Positions 30,646 through 35,303 of a stretch of DNA of 35,303 nt are shown piece after piece. Numbering within the stretch: the stretch's first letter is position 1; each line of letters starts with the position of its first letter. A program made the position numbers and the translations under genes. The notes beneath the pieces are model-generated. The model saw only the letters and a list, made by a program, of their open reading frames with translations. It had not been told where the DNA came from and did not search any database. Origin of the DNA: Streptomyces sp. ISL-36 (GTDB lineage: Bacteria; Actinomycetota; Actinomycetes; Streptomycetales; Streptomycetaceae); contig NZ_JAGGOS010000075.1 in NCBI RefSeq assembly GCF_018614205.1, positions 1 to 35,303 on the forward strand, in the 5' to 3' direction.

Positions 30646-31143
30646 ATGGCTGATTCTGTCGTACTGGACCCGGTCGATCTGCACATTCTTCGCCTCCTGC
30701 AGAACGACGCCCGGACCACCTACCGCGAGCTCGCCGCCGAGGTCGGCGTGGCACCGTCCACCTGCCTGGACCGGGTGGCACGGCTGCGCCGCACGGGAGT
30801 GATCCAGGGGCACCGGCTACGGCTGGATCCGGCCAAACTCGGCCGTGGTCTGGAAGCGCTCCTCCTCGTACAGGTGCGCCCGCACCGGCGTGAACTGATC
30901 GGTCCGTTCGTCGACAGGATTCGTGCGCTCCCGGAGTCGCGCGCGCTGTTCCATCTGACGGGGCCCGACGACTATCTCGTGCACGTGGCCGTGGCCGACC
31001 CCGCCGACCTGCAGCGACTCGTGCTGGACGAGTTCACCTCGCGCCGCGAGGTGGCCCGCGTCGAGACCCGGCTGATCTTCCAGCAGTGGGAGTGCGGACC
31101 GCTCCTTCCCCCCGTTCCGGGCGCTCATTTGTCGGCCGAGTGA
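30646..31143 (+). CDS. Lrp/AsnC family transcriptional regulator
   Basis: The 165-residue protein has an AsnC HTH (about 8-65; LDPVDLHILRLLQNDARTTYRELAAEVGVAPSTCLDRVARLRRTGVIQGHRL) and a C-terminal RAM ligand-binding domain (about 75-150; LEALLLVQVRPH, VDRIRALPESRALFHLTGPDDYLVHVAVADPADLQRLVLDEF). Such regulators sense amino acids and usually control the divergent neighbour, here the cystathionine-type enzyme. ATG 30646 follows a -10 by 6 nt. A 40-nt spacer with weak 8-nt repeats separates it from the DUF885 gene. Confidence 0.92.
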   Translation: MADSVVLDPVDLHILRLLQNDARTTYRELAAEVGVAPSTCLDRVARLRRTGVIQGHRLRLDPAKLGRGLEALLLVQVRPHRRELIGPFVDRIRALPESRALFHLTGPDDYLVHVAVADPADLQRLVLDEFTSRREVARVETRLIFQQWECGPLLPPVPGAHLSAE

Positions 31144-31183
31144 GAGGGATCGAGGGTGACGCGGGGACGGTGGAGGCACGAGG

Positions 31184-32896
31184 ATGAGCCTCATGCCAGA
31201 GACTTCCAGCAGCGCGCTGCCCCGCCAGGTCGCCGACACCTACGTCGACGCACTCATCGAACTCGACCCGATCACCGGTACATACCTGGGAGTCAAAGAG
31301 AGCGCCGGCCTCCTTCCCGATTTCTCGCCGGCCGGCCAGGAGGCGGTGGCCGAACTCGCCCGCCGCACCCTGGCCCTGCTCGACGAGGCCGAGCGGCGGC
31401 CGGGCGCGGACTCCGACGCCGAACGGCGCTGCGGCCGGCTGCTGCGGGAGCGCCTGACGGCCGAACTCGCCGTCCATGACGCCGACGAGGGCCTCTGCGC
31501 GGTCAGCAACATGCGCTCCCCCGCGCACAGTGTGCGGATGGTGTTCACCGTGATGCCGACGGAGACGGAGGAGGACTGGGAGGCCGTGGGCAGACGGCTG
31601 CGCGCGGTCCCGGCGGCTCTCGACGGTTACCGCGCCTCGCTCGCGCTCGGCCTGGAGCGCAAACTCCTGGGCGGCCCCCGGCCCACCGCCACGTTCATCG
31701 ACCAGTTGACGGAGTGGTCCGGCGGGAGCACCGGAGGCCGGGGCTGGTTCGAGGAGTTCGCCGCCTCCGGGCCGGAGTCGTTGCGCCCTGAGCTGCGGAC
31801 GGAGCTCGCCGCGGCGTCGCGCGGCGCGACCGAGGCGGTCGCCGCGCTGCGGGACTGGATGCGCGACGTCTACGCCCCCGCCGTCGCGGACGCGCCCGAC
31901 ACGGTGGGCCGCGAGCGGTACCAGCGGTGGTCGCGCTACTTCAACGGCACCGACCTGGACCTCGACCAGGCGTACGCCTACGGCTGGTCCGAGTACCACC
32001 GCATCCTCGGCGAGATGCGGACGGAGGCGGAGCGGATCCTTCCCGGCGCCGGCCCCTGGGAGGCTCTGGCACACCTGGACGTCCATGGCACCCACATCGA
32101 GGGCGTCGAAGAGGTCCGGGTCTGGCTGCAGAGCCTGATGGACGAGGCGATCGAGGCCCTCGACGGCACCCACTTCGAACTCGCCGAGCGGGTACGGCGG
32201 GTGGAGTCGCGCATCGCCCCGCCCGGCGGCGCCGCCGCCCCGTACTACACCGGCCCTTCCGAGGACTTCTCCCGCCCCGGCCGCACCTGGCTGCCGGTCG
32301 ACGGCGAGACCCGCTTCCCGGTGTACGACCTGGTGTCGACCTGGTACCACGAGGGTGTCCCCGGCCACCACCTGCAGATCGCCCAGTGGGTGCACGTGGC
32401 CGACCGGCTCTCCCGCTACCAGGCGACGATCGGCGGGGTCAGCGCCAACGCCGAGGGCTGGGCGCTCTACGCGGAGCGGCTGATGGACGAGCTGGGCTTC
32501 CTGCCGGACGCCGAGCGCCGGCTCGGTTACCTGGACGGGCAGATGATGCGCGCCTGTCGAGTGATCGTGGACATCGGCATGCACCTGCAGCTGGAGATCC
32601 CGGCGGACTCGCCGTTCCACCCGGGCGAGCGGTGGACACCGGAGCTGGCGCAGGAGTTCTTCCAGCAGCACAGCAGCCGGCCGCCGGCCTTCGTCGAGAG
32701 CGAGATGACCCGCTATCTCTCGATGCCGGGACAGGCCATCGGTTACAAGCTGGGCGAGCGGGCCTGGCTCCTCGGCCGCGCCAACGCGCGCGCGGCGCAC
32801 GGCGACGCGTTCGACGCGAAGGCGTGGCACATGGCGGCGCTTTCACAGGGGCCGCTGGGTCTGGACGACCTGGTGGACGAGATCTCACGTCTCTGA
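31184..32896 (+). CDS. DUF885 family metallopeptidase-like protein
   Basis: The 570-residue protein has the DUF885 zinc motif WYHEGVPGHHLQ (about 386-397; HExxxH-type) and, some 30 residues on, NAEGWALYAE (about 421-430), whose Glu is the third ligand in the family, followed by the conserved GQAIGYKLGERAW near 522-534. DUF885 members are gluzincin-like peptidases, mostly of unknown substrate. There is no signal peptide, so it is cytoplasmic. ATG 31184 follows GGAGG with 7-nt spacing; ATG 31193 is the alternative. The gene's final seven codons (DEISRL-stop) are duplicated just after it. A terminator follows. Confidence 0.9.
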   Translation: MSLMPETSSSALPRQVADTYVDALIELDPITGTYLGVKESAGLLPDFSPAGQEAVAELARRTLALLDEAERRPGADSDAERRCGRLLRERLTAELAVHDADEGLCAVSNMRSPAHSVRMVFTVMPTETEEDWEAVGRRLRAVPAALDGYRASLALGLERKLLGGPRPTATFIDQLTEWSGGSTGGRGWFEEFAASGPESLRPELRTELAAASRGATEAVAALRDWMRDVYAPAVADAPDTVGRERYQRWSRYFNGTDLDLDQAYAYGWSEYHRILGEMRTEAERILPGAGPWEALAHLDVHGTHIEGVEEVRVWLQSLMDEAIEALDGTHFELAERVRRVESRIAPPGGAAAPYYTGPSEDFSRPGRTWLPVDGETRFPVYDLVSTWYHEGVPGHHLQIAQWVHVADRLSRYQATIGGVSANAEGWALYAERLMDELGFLPDAERRLGYLDGQMMRACRVIVDIGMHLQLEIPADSPFHPGERWTPELAQEFFQQHSSRPPAFVESEMTRYLSMPGQAIGYKLGERAWLLGRANARAAHGDAFDAKAWHMAALSQGPLGLDDLVDEISRL

Positions 32897-32917
32897 GACG
32901 AGACCTCGCGGCTCCGA
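32876..32917. repeat. 21-bp tandem duplication of the DUF885 gene end
   Basis: The 21 nt from 32876 (GACGAGATCTCACGTCTC then TGA) and the 21 nt from 32897 (GACGAGACCTCGCGGCTC then CGA) agree at 17 of 21 positions. The first unit is the last seven codons including the stop; in the second unit the stop has become CGA. Confidence 0.88.
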
Positions 32918-32921
32918 GAAC

Positions 32922-32950
32922 TCCCCGGGCATCCCTTGATCGCCCGGGGA
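32922..32950. terminator. Terminator of the DUF885 gene
   Basis: TCCCCGGGC (32922-32930) pairs with GCCCGGGGA (32942-32950), a 9-bp stem with an 11-nt loop, followed by the pyrimidine-rich ttcccctgtatttct. The loop and the 3' arm also hold the -35 and spacer of the next gene's promoter. Confidence 0.78.
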
Positions 32951-32964
32951 TTCCCCTGTATTTC
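32936..32964 (+). promoter_or_regulatory. Promoter of the second Lrp gene
   Basis: TTGATC (32936-32941), 17 nt, TATTTC (32959-32964), then 6 nt to ATG 32971: a sigma-70-type promoter giving a leaderless mRNA. The palindrome GGGGATTCCCC (32946-32956) lies in the spacer and could be an operator. Confidence 0.6.
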
Positions 32965-32970
32965 TCGATC

Positions 32971-33417
32971 ATGACCGGATACGCACCGGATGCCACCGAC
33001 TGGCGCATCCTCGAAGCCCTGCAGTCCCAGGGAAGGGCCAGCTTCGCCGAGCTGGCCCGGGCCGTCTCAATGTCCGCGTCCGCCGTCACCGAGCGGGTGC
33101 GCAGGCTGGAGGAGGCCGGCGTGATCGCCGGGTACGCGGCCGTGGTGGACCAGGAACGGCTCGGTCTGCCGATCCTCGCCTTCGTCCGGCTGCGCTACCC
33201 GAACGGCAACTACAAGCCGTTCCACGATCTGATCGACGCCACGCCGGAGGTCCTGGAGGCGCACCATGTGACGGGCGACGACTGCTTCGTGCTCAAGGTC
33301 GCCGCACGATCCATGAAGCACCTGGAGGAGATCTCCGGGAAGATCGCCTCGCTGGGCTCCGTGACGACGAGCGTCGTGTACTCCTCCCCGCTCCCCCGCC
33401 GCGCCATCAGTCGCTGA
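32971..33417 (+). CDS. Lrp/AsnC family transcriptional regulator
   Basis: The 148-residue protein has an AsnC HTH (about 5-60; DATDWRILEALQSQGRASFAELARAVSMSASAVTERVRRLEEAGVIAGYAAVVD) and a RAM domain (about 65-140; LPILAFVRLRYPNGNYKPFHDLIDATPEVLEAHHVTGDDCFVLKVAARSMKHLEEI). It is a different branch from the Lrp at 30646. Its start is fixed by the promoter 6 nt upstream. The 3' end overlaps the convergent sbcC gene by 11 nt. Targets and ligand are unknown. Confidence 0.92.
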   Translation: MTGYAPDATDWRILEALQSQGRASFAELARAVSMSASAVTERVRRLEEAGVIAGYAAVVDQERLGLPILAFVRLRYPNGNYKPFHDLIDATPEVLEAHHVTGDDCFVLKVAARSMKHLEEISGKIASLGSVTTSVVYSSPLPRRAISR

Positions 33418-35303
33418 GGCCGCCTGCCGTACGGAGCCGCACGGCCGAACCGTGCCGCTCCTTGACCACCTCCAGCTGGGCCGGGATCCGGCGACGCAGG
33501 TCGGCGACATGGCTGACGATGCCGACGCTGCGGTCCCTTTCGCGCAGGGAGTCCAGGACGTCGAGCACCTCGTCGAGGGTCTGGTCGTCCAGGCTGCCGA
33601 AGCCCTCGTCGATGAAGAGGGTGTCGAGCCGGACACCGCCGGCCTCGTCGGTGACGACGTCGGCGAGGCCCAGTGCGAGCGCGAGGGAAGCGAAGAACGT
33701 CTCTCCGCCCGAGAGGGTGGCGGTGTCCCGCTCGTTGCCGGTCCAGGCGTCGACGACATGAAGCCCGAGCCCGGCGCGCCTGCCCCCGGAGCGGGCGTCG
33801 GAGTGGACGAGGGTGTAGCGACCGGAGGACATGCGCTGGAGCCGGGCGGTGGCGGCGGCCGCGACCTGTTCGAGCCGGGCGGCCAGGACGTACGACTCCA
33901 GGCGCATCTTGCGTTCGTTCTCGGCCGAGGTGCCGGCGGTGAGTCCGGCGAGCCGGGCGACGCGTTCGTACGTGACGCGGAGCGGTCCGAGACGGCGCAC
34001 CTCGGTGTCGGCCTCGCCGGAGAGCCGCGCCAGTTCGGCACACCGGTCGCGTACGGCGTCGAGGGCCGACGTGGCGTCCCGGAGGGTCCGTTCGGCCGCG
34101 GTGTGCGCGGCCTCGGCGCCCGCCGGGTCGGCGGGGGGACGGGAGGCGGCGGCCCGGGTCTCCGGCTCGGCGAGCCGGTCGGCGACGGCGGCCGCCTCCG
34201 CCTGCCAGGCGTCCAGGCGGTGCTGGAGGGTGCGGCGTTCGCCGTCCTCCAGGAGTGCGGCGGCGGCCGCGGCGGGGGTGTCGAACCCGGCGCTGTAGGC
34301 GGCGTCGGCGAGCCGGTCGTCTGCGTCCTTCAGCCGCTGGGCGGTGCTGTCGACGGTTCGTACGGTCTCGGCCGCGTCGATCAGGATGGCGATCCGCCGC
34401 TCCAGCCGTGAGGCGTGTTCGGCGACGCTGCCCGACTCGCCCCGGCCGCGGGCCAGTTCCGCGTGGAGGACGGTCTGTTCCCGCTCGAGCGCCTCGCGCT
34501 GCGAGGTCCGTGCGGCGACCCGCCGCTCGGCGTCCCGCTGGGCCCCGACCCGGCTCTCGTACTCGCGCTCCGCGCGGGCGAGAGCCTCGCGCGCGCCGTG
34601 CGTCTGCCCGGCGAGCGCGTGCGCCTCGGCATGCTGCCGGGTCAACTCCGCCACCTCGTGGGCCAGTTCCTCGACGCTCGGCTCGCTTACGGCGGCTTCC
34701 GTACGGTCGGCCGACTCGGCGTCTCGCGATCCGGCGCCCTGCGCGGGGACGGTGTCGAGCCGCGCCTCGCGGCCGTCCGTGAGGTCGGCGCGAGAGGCCT
34801 CGCGCCTCCCTGCGGGCAGCGACCCGCCGGTCGCGGCTCCCGTGCCCCGTGCGCCGTCCGCCCCTCGCTCGCCGCCGGCCGGACCGCCACTCGGCCGGGC
34901 CGAGGACGAGGCGGTGGCGGCCAAACCGGTCCCGGACAAACCGGTCGCGGCCAAACCGGTCCTGGACAAAGCGGTCCCGGACAAAGCGGTCCCGGTCAAA
35001 CCTCCCGAGGCGGCCACCTCACGAGCCGTACCCGTCGCAGCGGTGTACGCGTGCGGGGCCTCTCCGTCCGCCGGGCCCGCGAGGACCTCCGCACGGGCCG
35101 CGGACCAGGCTTCCCTGATGACCGCGAGCTCGCGTTCGGCCGTGGCCCTGGCCTCCTCCGCGGACGTGAAGGCGGCGTAGGCGGTGTCCTCCGCGGCCCG
35201 ATCCACGTGGTCGGCGCCCGTGCGGGCCGGGGCCGGGTGGTCGGCGGAGCCGCAGACCTGACAGGGGGCCCCGGGGGTCAGGGCGGCGGCCAGTTCGGCG
35301 GCG
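33407..35303 (-). CDS. sbcC: Exonuclease SbcC, C-terminal part (partial)
   Basis: SbcC is the SMC-like ATPase of the SbcCD (Mre11-Rad50-type) nuclease, which cuts hairpins and blocked DNA ends. The 632 visible codons run from before the zinc hook (CQVCGSADHP, about residues 14-23 of this part) through the returning coiled coil (about 150-440) to the C-terminal ATPase lobe: ABC signature TLSGGETFFASLALALGLADV, Walker B LDTLFIDEGFGSLD and switch His in VSHV. Between hook and coil lies a Gly/Ala/Ser/Thr- and acid-rich segment of about 120 residues (plus 34680-35040) with no coiled-coil character, encoded in part by a 15-bp repeat; this is unusual for SbcC. The N-terminal ATPase half and presumably sbcD lie beyond 35303. 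Confidence 0.93.
   Translation of the reverse strand, partial: AAELAAALTPGAPCQVCGSADHPAPARTGADHVDRAAEDTAYAAFTSAEEARATAERELAVIREAWSAARAEVLAGPADGEAPHAYTAATGTAREVAASGGLTGTALSGTALSRTGLAATGLSGTGLAATASSSARPSGGPAGGERGADGARGTGAATGGSLPAGRREASRADLTDGREARLDTVPAQGAGSRDAESADRTEAAVSEPSVEELAHEVAELTRQHAEAHALAGQTHGAREALARAEREYESRVGAQRDAERRVAARTSQREALEREQTVLHAELARGRGESGSVAEHASRLERRIAILIDAAETVRTVDSTAQRLKDADDRLADAAYSAGFDTPAAAAAALLEDGERRTLQHRLDAWQAEAAAVADRLAEPETRAAASRPPADPAGAEAAHTAAERTLRDATSALDAVRDRCAELARLSGEADTEVRRLGPLRVTYERVARLAGLTAGTSAENERKMRLESYVLAARLEQVAAAATARLQRMSSGRYTLVHSDARSGGRRAGLGLHVVDAWTGNERDTATLSGGETFFASLALALGLADVVTDEAGGVRLDTLFIDEGFGSLDDQTLDEVLDVLDSLRERDRSVGIVSHVADLRRRIPAQLEVVKERHGSAVRLRTAGGLSD
34911..35000. 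repeat. 15-bp in-frame minisatellite inside sbcC
   Basis: Six units of 15 nt (plus strand, of the type CCGGTCCCGGACAAA) begin at 34911, 34926, 34941, 34956, 34971 and 34986. On the coding strand they encode five-residue repeats of the type GTALS/RTGLA. A period of five codons keeps the frame open whatever the copy number. Confidence 0.92.

Noticed and set aside
33452..34411. Plus-strand open frame opposite sbcC
   Set aside because: The minus strand carries intact SbcC motifs (signature, Walker B); the plus frame is Gly/Arg-rich without similarity.

Overview
The window is very GC-rich with strong third-position G/C bias. It has GTG and CTG starts, many probably leaderless genes, one rare TTA (Leu) codon, actinobacterial families (ECF41 sigma factor, ROK and GntR/HutC regulators, F420-type LLM oxidoreductase, ACT-GNAT) and actinobacterial promoter motifs (PafBC-type, PHO box). 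All of this points to a Streptomyces-type chromosome. I see no rRNA, tRNA, insertion sequence, prophage gene or CRISPR array. It reads as ordinary chromosome with unusually repeat-rich 3' flanks.

Layout. 1-2119: a biotin block (bioB end, bioA, bioD). bioA is broken by a clean out-of-frame internal deletion that removes its PLP-aspartate segment. 2120-4876: a 30-bp minisatellite, then small enzymes (VOC protein, SAM methyltransferase, LLM oxidoreductase, GNAT). 5088-7444: a coupled pair of CNNM/CorC-like CBS membrane proteins. 7508-8673: a small hypothetical gene and an SGNH hydrolase, divergent over a palindromic promoter. 8849-10890: purB and a mug-type DNA glycosylase whose start probably overlaps the purB stop as CTGA. 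10868-11305: a hypothetical gene with a TTA codon. 11468-13730: a ROK regulator and a GntR/HutC regulator with an operator on its own promoter. 13977-16708: an ECF41 sigma factor, a divergent alpha/beta hydrolase and a DMT (EamA) transporter that overlaps the hydrolase tail to tail. 16927-19473: a VanZ-like protein and an OmpR/histidine-kinase pair. 19611-21955: a double-VOC protein and a MocR regulator. 22141-23727: a phoD alkaline phosphatase behind a PHO-box-like repeat. 23828-27921: a SWIM zinc-finger gene coupled to a 908-residue DUF6493-like gene behind a perfect match to the PafBC DNA-damage promoter. 28011-33417: a membrane-anchored ACT-GNAT protein, a cystathionine synthase/lyase-type PLP enzyme divergent from an Lrp/AsnC regulator, a DUF885 peptidase and a second Lrp regulator. 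33407-35303: the C-terminal part of sbcC, carrying an in-frame minisatellite beside the zinc hook.

How the genes work together. The clearest functional units are the biotin genes (probably non-functional as a pathway unless another aminotransferase covers bioA), the CNNM pair, the VanZ/two-component cluster, phosphate-regulated phoD, the DNA-damage-linked SWIM/DUF6493 pair, and the Lrp/PLP-enzyme pair. The best candidate for an under-described system is SWIM-DUF6493 under a PafBC-type promoter. A second window-wide pattern is also notable: short tandem duplications repeatedly begin at, or span, stop codons.
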